DNA from: Aquimarina sp040786285
GTDB taxonomy: Bacteria > Bacteroidota > Bacteroidia > Flavobacteriales > Flavobacteriaceae
NCBI RefSeq assembly: GCF_040786285.1
Contig: NZ_JBFMKQ010000002.1
Span: forward strand, 186,001-250,000
Direction: 5' to 3'
Length of the DNA stretch: 64,000 bases
Made by a program: the position numbers and the translations under genes. The notes under the pieces are model-generated. The model did not search any database, was not told the origin of the DNA, and saw only the letters and a program-made list of their open reading frames with translations. This document shows positions 36,106 to 46,900 of this stretch, piece after piece (position 1 is the first letter of the stretch; every line of letters begins with the position of its first letter).

Positions 36106-37260
36106 TTATCTATTGATATAAAGATATCCGGCGCGATCTTTTTGACCTTCAATTTTTAAAACGTAATAATACGTACCTACGGGTAATTCTTCTCCTTTGG
36201 CAATGGTAGCTCGACCTTCAGAAATACCGCCCCAAGAGTTATCATATCCTTTTTTATTATAGATCTCTACACCCCATCGATTAAAAATGGAGAGCTCGTT
36301 ATTGGGAAATTGTGCTATACCCTGAATAATAAAAGTGTCATTAAATCCGTCTCCATTTGGTGATACGGCAGTAAAGATTTCAAGATCACCATCGAGTATA
36401 AGATCAGAAGTTCCAAAAGTGATGATGACATAATTATCTGGGATAAAGAGTTCTGAAGTGATAGCACCATTATTTAAATCTCCCGATGCTGCAAAATTAC
36501 CTAGGTTAACCCACTGCTCTAGAGTCGGATCCCATCCTACTACTCTAAGATCTTCTAGGTCATCTACCAAAGTTGGGATATTACTATTATCATCCCAGGT
36601 TAGCGTTACTCGGGTTTCTATATCTCCATCGAGATCCCAGAATTCGAATTGACTTACCCCAAACAAGGTGTTTGAAAATATATCGGTATTAAAATTTTCT
36701 GAGAAAAAGTTTGGAGCATTTGGGTCTTCAAAGAAATAGGCACCTCTTGCAGTGTTAACAGCGGCCTGACTTTGAATACTCATGGGCCTTAATCTAAAAT
36801 CATCGCCTATTGGGAAGGTAAAATCCAAAAGACCAGTAATCGTAGCATACCCATCAACAAAACGATCATCATTTTCTCCTAAATAGGGTGTGTCGTTAAT
36901 ATAATCTAAAGATACATTAGGTCTATCTCTTGGGGTTTCAACACGTCCGTTAATGAATTCCTGAAAATTAGTTACACCAACAGCAACATCGAGGAAAAGC
37001 TCATCTCGTACATCGATATCCAAATCATAAAATACAGGGCGGTTACTACCAGAGACATTTAAACCTCCATTTGGGTTATAAAAACCAACCAATCCCAGAT
37101 TTTGATCAAAAGTTCCATTATTGACAACATCAATATGAAAACCAACTTGCCCTTGATCATGTATTTGCACAGTACCAAAGTTACAGAATAGGGTTTGGGC
37201 ATTCAAACCAAAAGAGGAAAGAAGCACTACCAGGGCGAGTATGTAGAATCTTTTAATCAT
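36106..37260 (-). CDS. Secreted protein with T9SS type B (gliding-motility-associated) C-terminal domain
   Basis: A signal peptide (YILALVVLLSSFGLNAQ) is followed by a 275-residue strand-rich body. The last 85 residues or so carry the type B sorting domain: TAVSPNGDGFNDTFIIQGI, NNELSIFNRWGVEIYNKKGYDNSWGG, LPVGTYYYVLKIEG and GYLYINR. This marks it as a type IX secretion substrate delivered to the cell surface. It is the last gene of the collagen operon and follows the Calx-beta gene by one base. Confidence 0.9.
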   Translation of the reverse strand: MIKRFYILALVVLLSSFGLNAQTLFCNFGTVQIHDQGQVGFHIDVVNNGTFDQNLGLVGFYNPNGGLNVSGSNRPVFYDLDIDVRDELFLDVAVGVTNFQEFINGRVETPRDRPNVSLDYINDTPYLGENDDRFVDGYATITGLLDFTFPIGDDFRLRPMSIQSQAAVNTARGAYFFEDPNAPNFFSENFNTDIFSNTLFGVSQFEFWDLDGDIETRVTLTWDDNSNIPTLVDDLEDLRVVGWDPTLEQWVNLGNFAASGDLNNGAITSELFIPDNYVIITFGTSDLILDGDLEIFTAVSPNGDGFNDTFIIQGIAQFPNNELSIFNRWGVEIYNKKGYDNSWGGISEGRATIAKGEELPVGTYYYVLKIEGQKDRAGYLYINR

Positions 37261-37261
37261 G

Positions 37262-40225
37262 TTAGTTTGAGTTCACTCTATAGGTTATTTTTCTATTGGT
37301 AACTACAGTTCTAATAAATACATTTAGTGTACCCGTTGTAGTACCGGCTAAAGGAATACCTTGATCATTAGTGATATCACCTGATGAAACCGTGTTATCT
37401 ATATCTCCAACAGCGGTTCCGATAACATCAAATGTAAAGGTACAACTATTTCCAGCAAGTAAATTTACACCAGAAATAGTGAAATTATCACTACCAGCAA
37501 CGGCGGCTATAGTTCCTCCGCAGGAAGAGGTGGCATTGGGTGTTATCGAAATATTCATCCCGGTTGGTAGGTTATCTGTCAAGGATAAGTTTGTTAAATC
37601 TACACCAGTTGAAGGGTTATCTAATACAATCGTTACTGTAGATTCTTCTCCATATCCAATTGATGTTGGAGAAAAGTTTTTACTAGCTACGGCAGGAAAG
37701 GCTACCTCTGTAGAAACGGCAAATACTCCTCCCCAAATCCCTTCACTTGCACTACCAAGATCTACGGCTAAGGTTGTCGCATTATTAGGTACAAAACCAG
37801 TGGCATCAAAAATATCGATATCAATTCCCCAATTAAAACTTTGATTAGGGTTTCGTCCACCAACATCAACGCCAAATTTGGATATTGTACTATTTAAAGT
37901 ATTATTGGCGGGGTTTAATCCATTAGAAAGTGCTGTTCCGTTTATGGCAACAAAATCTCCGGTAAACCCTCCAGAATCACCATCAAACCCAAAATATCCT
38001 GCATCGGTATCGAAAGCACCAGTTGATGGGGTAAGTAATCCAGTTACTGTAAAATTATCATTGGCTCCAAATCCAAAAAAATCAAAACCATCCCAAATAC
38101 TAACACTTCGAGTTATATCCGCGGGGTTTTCGTAAATTATTACCATTGTCCAACCTCCAAAAGGCCCTGTGAACGCACTTCCGGTAATTAGAGGGATGTC
38201 CGCTACAGTATATGTCCCAGATCCAGCTGCTTGTACTAATGAAGTAACATCGGCATAAGACATGAATGTATTCCAACCGGCAAATGAACCTGTTTCAATA
38301 TTAGTTAAACCTGCATTTACAGTAGTGTATGTGCCAGCTCCAGCTTCTCTAAATTGTACTTGTTGTAGGCTTAGTGCAGGATTTGGGTTGGTAATACCAC
38401 CAAATGTTGAATTATAAGAACCTCCCCAATATAAGCCGGCCCAAGCAACTGTTGCTCCTACGGGGAGTGTAAGATCTGCACTACTAGAATTTGTTCGGGT
38501 TACATCAATATTAGCATATCCCATAACTACAGTTGGGTTATTGGATACAGGTGTTCCCGGGCAATTGGCAGTACAAATAAGATTTGTGTTGCCAATCATA
38601 TCAAAATTACCCCTAACATTAAGGGTTATTCTTTCTTCATAAGGTCTTGGATTCTCTATTTCGACATCGATTATAGTTCCGATACCTTGATCAGTTATAT
38701 CTACAGAGGCATCACTTACGTTAGAGAAGTTAATAAAAAATGTTTCATCCCCTTCTACTACAATATCATCTAGTATTGTGATCGTGATCGTTTCTGTATC
38801 TCCGCTAGTTCCTGTGAAATTCAACGTGTTACTATCTGCGGTATAATCGTTACCTACACCAGCTGTAGCTGTATTATCTGCCGTAGCATAGTCTACGGTA
38901 AAGCTTCCTGAAGTATCTGGCCCTATATGAGTTACTGTAAATGTAATTGTACCTGCATTTTCATTAACAGATACATTATTTATACTAAGAGCGGCATCAT
39001 TATCTTCTATTGTAGCTTCGCCAGTTGCATCGCTTACAGTTACTAATGTGTTACTTGGAGCGCCTAGGTTCACAAAGAAGTTATGATCTCCTTCAATATC
39101 ATTATCGTCTACTATCGAAACCGTTATTTGTTGTGTTTCATTAATGGTTCCGGCAAAATTAATAGGGGAGCCGGTCGCGGTTGCAGAAATATAATCTGCA
39201 GGATCTGTGGCAGTACCGTCTGCAAAAGTAAAGGGTACTGAAAAACCACCAGAAACACTTGCGCCAGATAATGTAACGGTAAATGTTGCTGTACCAGCTG
39301 CTTCATTAACTGTTATATCGTTAATAGCAATAGAAGCTGGATCATTATCTGTAATAGTTATTTCTCCTTGCCCATCAGTAATGGTTACTGAAGGGTCACT
39401 AACATTAGCAAGATTTACAAAAAATGATTCTGTGGCTTCGGCAAAATTATCGTCTACAATGGTAATGGGTACGGTTAGCGTTTGATTTTCTGGACTTGTT
39501 CCAGAAAAGCTAATTGTAGGAGTAGGGGGAGCGGGATTTATATAATCATTCGTAGGGCCCGCTAAAGCTGTATTGTTCGCTGTAGAATATTCTACTGTAA
39601 AACCGCCTGTAGTATTAGCACCTGTATGACTTACAGTTAGATCTGCTGTACCTGCATTCTCGTTAACTGTAACATCAGTAATTGATAGTTCAGGTGTTGC
39701 TCCTGTTGCCGAAATTAGAACATTGTCTATAAATGCCGAATCATCTCCTTCCCAAAATCCTCCAGAACGGCCAAATGCAATTATAGTTGTTGCTGATATA
39801 AATGCTGAAATATCTTGCGTGAAGGTTCCAGTTTGTGTTCCTGTAAAAGCGATGATTTGTGTAAACCCTGTTCCATCTGAAATAAACAAAGATAATGCCT
39901 CTGTTCCATCGAGACTTACAGTTTCCCAATCAAAGGATAATGTGGCAGAAGTTGCTGCCGATAAATCAGCAGTACGTCTAATATTTTCGAAAAATAAAAA
40001 ATCAAAGAAAAGCCTTCCACCTGTAATTTGAATGAAACCACTATTGGCGCTGTTATCATCGTTGGCTTCTGTCCAATTATTAGCCCAATTTTGGTTTCCA
40101 TCATTATTAGTATACGCTACAGTACCAAAATTATCGGCATACGTATCTTGGGCATAAGAATTGCCATACGATACTAATATTAGTAGGATGAATAAAAAAT
40201 ATGATATGTAGTGTTTAGATTTCAT
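37262..40225 (-). CDS. Large secreted Calx-beta protein
   Basis: Signal peptide (SYFLFILLILVSYGNSYAQ), an N-terminal jelly-roll-like region (about 30-175), then three Calx-beta domains at about 179-295, 299-410 and 412-520, each with the VTVNENAGT-type start and IVDDNFAE-type calcium-binding loop. A DUF3344-like middle part (LPVGATVAWAGLYWGGSYN, GGWTMVIIYENPADITRSVSIWDGFDFF) follows, then a DUF11-like C-terminal domain with LTDNLPTGMNI. It ends in VTNRKITYRVNSN. Calx-beta domains bind Ca2+ and favour adhesion or matrix roles. It is the third gene of the collagen operon. Confidence 0.87.
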   Translation of the reverse strand: MKSKHYISYFLFILLILVSYGNSYAQDTYADNFGTVAYTNNDGNQNWANNWTEANDDNSANSGFIQITGGRLFFDFLFFENIRRTADLSAATSATLSFDWETVSLDGTEALSLFISDGTGFTQIIAFTGTQTGTFTQDISAFISATTIIAFGRSGGFWEGDDSAFIDNVLISATGATPELSITDVTVNENAGTADLTVSHTGANTTGGFTVEYSTANNTALAGPTNDYINPAPPTPTISFSGTSPENQTLTVPITIVDDNFAEATESFFVNLANVSDPSVTITDGQGEITITDNDPASIAINDITVNEAAGTATFTVTLSGASVSGGFSVPFTFADGTATDPADYISATATGSPINFAGTINETQQITVSIVDDNDIEGDHNFFVNLGAPSNTLVTVSDATGEATIEDNDAALSINNVSVNENAGTITFTVTHIGPDTSGSFTVDYATADNTATAGVGNDYTADSNTLNFTGTSGDTETITITILDDIVVEGDETFFINFSNVSDASVDITDQGIGTIIDVEIENPRPYEERITLNVRGNFDMIGNTNLICTANCPGTPVSNNPTVVMGYANIDVTRTNSSSADLTLPVGATVAWAGLYWGGSYNSTFGGITNPNPALSLQQVQFREAGAGTYTTVNAGLTNIETGSFAGWNTFMSYADVTSLVQAAGSGTYTVADIPLITGSAFTGPFGGWTMVIIYENPADITRSVSIWDGFDFFGFGANDNFTVTGLLTPSTGAFDTDAGYFGFDGDSGGFTGDFVAINGTALSNGLNPANNTLNSTISKFGVDVGGRNPNQSFNWGIDIDIFDATGFVPNNATTLAVDLGSASEGIWGGVFAVSTEVAFPAVASKNFSPTSIGYGEESTVTIVLDNPSTGVDLTNLSLTDNLPTGMNISITPNATSSCGGTIAAVAGSDNFTISGVNLLAGNSCTFTFDVIGTAVGDIDNTVSSGDITNDQGIPLAGTTTGTLNVFIRTVVTNRKITYRVNSN

Positions 40226-40233
40226 ATGTTATG

Positions 40234-40908
40234 TTATCTAACTACAAAAACTACATTAATGATCGTGTTAAAATCGGTTGGAAGGTTTACAATACTATAG
40301 CTCATGTTTCCATTACTATCAAGGGAAATGGTTGTGGGGTTTCCAAAGACATTCTCATCTGCAAAGGTTACATAATAATACAATTCGTTTCTATTATAGA
40401 CGGGTATCGTAGGAGCATTAACAGGATCGCTGGCTGCAATAGGTGTTCCAAACTGATCCACATAAAGTTGATATAAATCAATAGGTGTTTTAGCCCCGGT
40501 TGAGGTAGCATCAATAGCAATTGAAGGCGGGTAGAACACTCTAGCAGCACCAGAAGTTATTGGAGCAATAGCTTCAATCACTTCCTGGAGATTGGTCTCG
40601 TTTGTTGTCGATGTGGCACCAGCTTCATCTACATCGATAGGTGTTGTTAAACTTACTTCAGCATCTGTTTGATCATCTGTTGCTATTTGCCAACCATTAG
40701 CAAGACCTGTATATCTATAGATTTCTTCATCGGCCAAGTTAAATACTACAGAACCAATTTGTGGATTAAGTATAGCATTTATTTCTGTTAAATCTGTAGC
40801 CGTTGGTAACCCCATTAATGCATTTGCATCATTTGGACCTATTTGTGAATAGGCTTGATTCATCAATGCTATAAATAATATGTATAGGGGTAATTTTTTC
40901 ATTTTCAA
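40234..40908 (-). CDS. Small secreted protein with a fibre-like N-terminal motif
   Basis: A 224-residue protein with signal peptide (PLYILFIALMNQAYSQ). The segment NPQIGSVVFNLADEEIYRYTGLANGWQ resembles the 'GALVYNTDDDCVYQYNNNSW' type motif in the N-terminus of the giant collagen-like protein upstream. It ends in a strand-rich domain. No known family is recognised. It lies 8 bases before the Calx-beta gene and 71 bases after the giant gene, so it belongs to the same operon and could be a minor fibre or cap component. Confidence 0.7.
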   Translation of the reverse strand: MKMKKLPLYILFIALMNQAYSQIGPNDANALMGLPTATDLTEINAILNPQIGSVVFNLADEEIYRYTGLANGWQIATDDQTDAEVSLTTPIDVDEAGATSTTNETNLQEVIEAIAPITSGAARVFYPPSIAIDATSTGAKTPIDLYQLYVDQFGTPIAASDPVNAPTIPVYNRNELYYYVTFADENVFGNPTTISLDSNGNMSYSIVNLPTDFNTIINVVFVVR

Positions 40909-40979
40909 TATTATTTGCTTTTGAACTATCTTACTTTCTTAAAGGTGTTCCATATGTTAAGTTCAATATACGTACTTTT

Positions 40980-43900
40980 TTAAAAGTCAAGAACAGTAAA
41001 CATAAACTCTAAATCTATATCATCTTTTTGATTCGCTCCATTATCACTATCACCAATATTAACTTTAAATCCTGTAGTCGTTTGATCATAGTATGTAATA
41101 CCAGGATCATCATAGTCTTGACCAGTATTACCAGGGCAATCACCACCACAATCTAGTATTGAAAGCTGGATAATGTAATTTGCGTCTGGCATTGGTGATC
41201 CGACAGGGAATGATATTTGATAATCCCCTTCATCAATTCTTGAAACAGTGGCACCAGTTATTTTTCCAGCTACTGCTACTCCATTGCCAGCGACTTTACC
41301 CATTGCTTTTACAGGGCTAACAAAGAATGCCCCACCATCAGTTCCTGATGAGATTTCGTTATCTGTATCTGCACTTACTACTTGTGCTGTAGTTGCCGTT
41401 CCAGCTTCATTAGTATAAGTGATTTCTCCTGTCGCACTAGCGTCATTTTGAGATAATGTTGTTATTGTCTCATCAATATCTACTGTGCTTCCATCAAATA
41501 GGTTCACTGTAGCGATTCTATTACCAGCAATAGTATTTGTTACGCTTTCTATATAAGTAGGTCCTGTTGGTCCTGTAGCACCTGTCGCTCCAGTCTGACC
41601 AGTCGCACCGGTTTGTCCTGTAGCTCCAGTCTGACCTGTAGCTCCTGTTTGACCCGTAGCGCCAGTCTGTCCTGTAGCTCCTGTTTGTCCAGTGGCACCT
41701 GTTTGTCCGGTAGCTCCTGTCTGACCCGTAGCTCCGGTTTGACCTGTCGCACCTGTTTGACCTGTAGCTCCTGTTTGTCCAGTGGCACCAGTTTGACCCG
41801 TAGCGCCAGTCTGTCCAGTGGCTCCTGTTTGTCCTGTAGCGCCAGTCTGTCCTGTCGCACCTGTTTGTCCTGTAGCACCTGTCTGTCCAGTCGCTCCTGT
41901 TTGACCTGTAGCTCCGGTTTGACCTGTAGCTCCTGTTTGACCTGTAGCTCCGGTTTGACCTGTAGCTCCGGTTTGTCCTGTGGCTCCTGTTTGACCTGTA
42001 GCTCCGGTTTGTCCTGTGGCTCCTGTTTGACCTGTAGCTCCGGTTTGACCTGTAGCTCCTGTTTGACCTGTAGCTCCGGTTTGTCCTGTAGCTCCTGTTT
42101 GTCCTATAGCGCCAGTCTGTCCTGTCGCACCTGTTTGTCCTGTCGCACCTGTTTGTCCGGTGGCTCCAGTTTGTCCTGTCGCACCTGTTTGTCCTGTAGC
42201 GCCAGTCTGTCCTGTCGCACCTGTTTGTCCTGTAGCACCAGTTTGTCCTGTAGCACCTGTTTGTCCTGTAGCTCCTGTCTGACCCGTCGCACCAGTCTGT
42301 CCAATGGCTCCTGTTTGTCCTGTTGCACCAGTTTGACCTGTCGCTCCTGTCTGACCCGTAGCACCTGTTTGTCCGGTGGCTCCAGTCTGTCCCGTCGCAC
42401 CTGTTTGACCCGTCGCACCTGTTTGTCCTGTTGCACCAGTTTGACCTGTCGCTCCTGTCTGACCCGTAGCACCAGTTTGTCCTGTTGCTCCTGTTTGTCC
42501 AGTGGCTCCTGTTTGTCCTGTAGCTCCGGTTTGTCCTGTAGCACCAGTTTGTCCTGTAGCTCCGGTTTGTCCTGTAGCGCCAGTTTGTCCTGTCGCTCCG
42601 GTTTGTCCTGTAGCACCTGTTTGACCCGTCGCACCAGTTTGACCCGTAGCTCCGGTTTGACCCGTAGCACCAGTTTGTCCTGTAGCTCCGGTTTGTCCTG
42701 TAGCTCCGGTTTGTCCTGTTGCACCAGTTTGTCCTGTAGCTCCGGTTTGTCCTGTAGCACCTGTCTGTCCTGTCGCACCTGTTTGTCCTGTAGCTCCAGT
42801 TTGACCCGTAGCACCAGTCTGTCCAGTCGCACCGGTTTGTCCGGTGGCTCCAGTTTGTCCTGTAGCACCAGTCTGTCCTGTAGCACCAGTCTGTCCTGTA
42901 GCTCCGGTTTGTCCTGTAGCTCCTGTTTGTCCGGTGGCTCCAGTTTGTCCTGTCGCACCTGTTTGACCTGTAGCTCCGGTTTGTCCTGTAGCACCTGTTT
43001 GACCCGTCGCACCAGTCTGTCCAGTGGCTCCTGTTTGTCCTGTTGCACCAGTTTGACCTGTCGCTCCTGTCTGACCCGTAGCACCAGTTTGACCCGTAGC
43101 TCCGGTTTGACCTGTAGCTCCGGTTTGACCCGTAGCGCCAGTCTGTCCTGTAGCTCCTGTTTGTCCTGTAGCACCAGTCTGTCCTGTCGCACCTGTTTGT
43201 CCAGTGGCACCAGTTTGACCCGTCGCACCTGTTTGTCCGGTAGCTCCTGTCTGACCCGTAGCTCCGGTTTGTCCTGTAGCGCCTGTCTGTCCGGTCGCTC
43301 CTGTTTGTCCGGTAGCTCCTGTCTGACCCGTAGCTCCGGTTTGACCTGTAGCTCCTGTTTGTCCGGTAGCTCCGGTTTGTCCTGTAGCTCCTGTTTGTCC
43401 GGTGGCTCCAGTTTGTCCTGTAGCACCTGTCTGTCCTGTCGCACCTGTTTGACCTGTAGCTCCGGTTTGTCCTGTAGCACCTGTTTGACCCGTCGCACCA
43501 GTCTGTCCAGTGGCTCCTGTTTGTCCTGTTGCACCAGTTTGACCTGTCGCTCCTGTCTGACCCGTAGCACCAGTTTGTCCTGTAGCACCAGTCTGTCCTG
43601 TAGCACCAGTCTGTCCTGTAGCACCAGTCTGTCCTGTCGCACCTGTTTGTCCTGTTGCACCAGTTTGACCCGTCGCACCTGTTTGTCCTGTTGCACCAGT
43701 TTGACCTGTCGCTCCTGTCTGACCCGTAGCACCAGTTTGTCCCGTCGCTCCTGTTTGTCCTGTAGCGCCAGTCTGTCCGGTAGCGCCTGTCTGACCCGTA
43801 GCTCCGGTTTGTCCTGTTGCTCCTGTTTGTCCTGTTGCTCCTGTTTGTCCTGTGGCTCCAGTCTGACCTGTAGCTCCTGTTTGACCTGTAGCTCCGGTTT

Positions 43901-46900
43901 GTCCTGTAGCACCTGTTTGACCCGTCGCTCCTGTTTGTCCTGTTGCACCTGTTTGACCCGTCGCTCCTGTCTGTCCAGTGGCTCCTGTCTGTCCTGTTGC
44001 ACCTGTTTGTCCTGTGGCTCCTGTTTGTCCTGTAGCGCCTGTTTGACCCGTCGCTCCTGTCTGTCCTGTAGCACCAGTCTGTCCTGTTGCACCAGTTTGA
44101 CCTGTCGCTCCAGTTTGTCCTGTCGCACCAGTCTGTCCTGTCGCACCTGTTTGTCCTGTAGCTCCAGTTTGACCCGTAGCACCAGTCTGTCCAGTCGCAC
44201 CTGTTTGACCTGTGGCTCCAGTTTGTCCCGTCGCTCCTGTTTGTCCTGTAGCGCCAGTCTGTCCGGTAGCGCCTGTCTGACCCGTAGCTCCGGTTTGACC
44301 TGTGGCTCCTGTTTGTCCTGTGGCTCCGGTTTGACCCGTCGCACCAGTTTGTCCTGTAGCGCCAGTCTGTCCAGTCGCTCCGGTTTGACCCGTCGCGCCA
44401 GTCTGTCCAGTCGCTCCGGTTTGTCCTGTAGCGCCTGTTTGACCAGTCGCTCCTGTCTGTCCTGTAGCACCTGTTTGTCCGGTGGCTCCAGTTTGACCTG
44501 TCGCTCCTGTCTGACCCGTAGCACCAGTTTGTCCTGTAGCTCCGGTTTGTCCTGTAGCACCTGTTTGACCCGTCGCTCCTGTTTGTCCTGTTGCACCTGT
44601 TTGACCCGTCGCTCCTGTCTGTCCCGTAGCTCCTGTCTGTCCTGTTGCACCTGTTTGTCCTGTGGCTCCTGTTTGTCCTGTAGCGCCTGTTTGTCCCGTA
44701 GCTCCGGTTTGTCCTGTAGCACCAGTCTGTCCTGTAGCTCCTGTCTGACCTGTCGCTCCTGTTTGTCCTGTTGCACCTGTTTGTCCTGTTGCACCTGTTT
44801 GTCCGGTGGCTCCAGTTTGTCCTGTAGCACCAGTCTGTCCTGTAGCTCCGGTTTGTCCTGTAGCTCCGGTTTGACCTGTCGCTCCGGTTTGTCCTGTCGC
44901 ACCTGTTTGTCCTGTAGCTCCAGTTTGACCCGTAGCACCAGTCTGTCCAGTCGCACCGGTTTGTCCTGTAGCGCCAGTCTGTCCTGTCGCACCTGTTTGT
45001 CCAGTGGCACCAGTTTGACCCGTAGCGCCAGTCTGTCCAGTCGCACCGGTTTGTCCGGTGGCTCCAGTTTGTCCTGTAGCTCCTGTCTGACCAGTCGCAC
45101 CAGTTTGTCCAGTGGCTCCTGTCTGACCCGTAGCACCTGTCTGTCCTGTCGCACCTGTTTGTCCTGTGGCACCAGTCTGTCCTGTAGCTCCGGTTTGTCC
45201 AGTGGCTCCTGTTTGACCAGTCGCTCCTGTCTGTCCTGTAGCACCTGTTTGTCCGGTGGCTCCAGTTTGACCTGTCGCTCCTGTCTGACCCGTAGCACCA
45301 GTTTGTCCTGTAGCTCCGGTTTGTCCTGTAGCACCTGTCTGACCCGTCGCTCCTGTTTGTCCTGTTGCACCTGTTTGTCCTGTAGCACCTGTTTGACCCG
45401 TCGCACCAGTCTGTCCTGTTGCACCTGTTTGTCCTGTAGCGCCTGTTTGACCAGTCGCTCCTGTCTGTCCTGTAGCACCAGTTTGACCTGTCGCTCCAGT
45501 TTGTCCTGTCGCACCTGTTTGTCCTGTAGCTCCAGTTTGACCCGTAGCACCAGTCTGTCCAGTCGCACCTGTTTGACCTGTGGCTCCAGTTTGTCCTGTT
45601 GCACCAGTCTGTCCTGTTGCACCTGTTTGTCCTGTTGCACCTGTTTGTCCGGTGGCTCCAGTTTGTCCTGTAGCACCAGTTTGTCCTGTTGCACCAGTTT
45701 GTCCTGTAGCACCTGTTTGACCCGTCGCTCCTGTCTGACCCGTAGCACCAGTTTGTCCTGTTGCACCAGTTTGACCTGTCGCTCCTGTCTGACCCGTAGC
45801 ACCAGTTTGTCCTGTAGCACCAGTCTGTCCTGTCGCACCTGTTTGTCCAGTGGCACCAGTTTGACCCGTAGCACCAGTTTGTCCCGTCGCTCCTGTTTGT
45901 CCTGTAGCGCCAGTCTGTCCGGTAGCGCCTGTCTGACCCGTAGCTCCGGTTTGTCCTGTTGCTCCTGTTTGTCCTGTGGCTCCAGTCTGACCTGTAGCTC
46001 CGGTTTGTCCTGTAGCTCCGGTTTGTCCTGTCGCACCTGTTTGTCCTGTAGCGCCAGTCTGTCCTGTAGCGCCAGTCTGTCCTGTCGCACCTGTTTGTCC
46101 TGTGGCTCCTGTTTGTCCAGTCGCTCCTGTAGCGCCAGTTTGTCCTGTAGCACCTGTTTGACCCGTCGCACCAGTTTGACCTGTAGCTCCTGTTTGTCCA
46201 GTGGCTCCTGTTTGTCCTGTTGCACCTGTTTGTCCTGTAGCACCGGTTTGTCCCGTAGCTCCGGTTTGACCTGTAGCTCCGGTTTGACCTGTAGCTCCGG
46301 TTTGTCCTGTCGCACCGGTTTGTCCCGTAGCTCCGGTTTGTCCTGTAGCACCAGTCTGTCCTGTCGCACCAGTTTGACCTGTAGCTCCGGTTTGACCCGT
46401 AGCTCCGGTTTGACCTGTAGCTCCGGTTTGACCCGTAGCGCCAGTCTGTCCTGTAGCTCCTGTTTGTCCTGTAGCACCAGTCTGTCCTGTAGCACCAGTC
46501 TGTCCTGTCGCACCTGTTTGTCCAGTGGCACCAGTTTGACCCGTCGCACCTGTTTGTCCGGTAGCTCCTGTCTGACCCGTAGCTCCGGTTTGTCCTGTAG
46601 CGCCTGTCTGTCCAGTCGCACCTGTTTGTCCGGTAGCTCCTGTCTGACCCGTAGCTCCGGTTTGACCTGTTGCACCAGTTTGTCCTGTCGCTCCGGTTTG
46701 TCCGGTAGCACCAGTCTGTCCTGTAGCTCCTCCAGTACATAAACTACTCCACGAGTTGTTATTATATTGATAAACACAGTCATCATCTGTGTTATAAACT
46801 AATGCTCCATTAAGAGGAGTAATAGCATTCATTTGAGCAGTGGTTACTCGAGTCAGTACAAGTGCTTTGTCAGTACTCTCTAACTCCAATATAGAAGAAG

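Noticed and set aside
41556..46730. CRISPR array or minisatellite
   Set aside because: The units are contiguous 18-mers without spacers, vary only at third codon positions and lie in one reading frame with normal protein ends.
41521..46786. Very long open frames of 1560 to 1739 residues on both strands within the repeat array
   Set aside because: They are frame-shifted or opposite-strand readings of the 18-base collagen repeat. The codon pattern leaves several frames without stops. Only the GATGQT frame has a signal peptide, structured ends and protein-level conservation against synonymous change.
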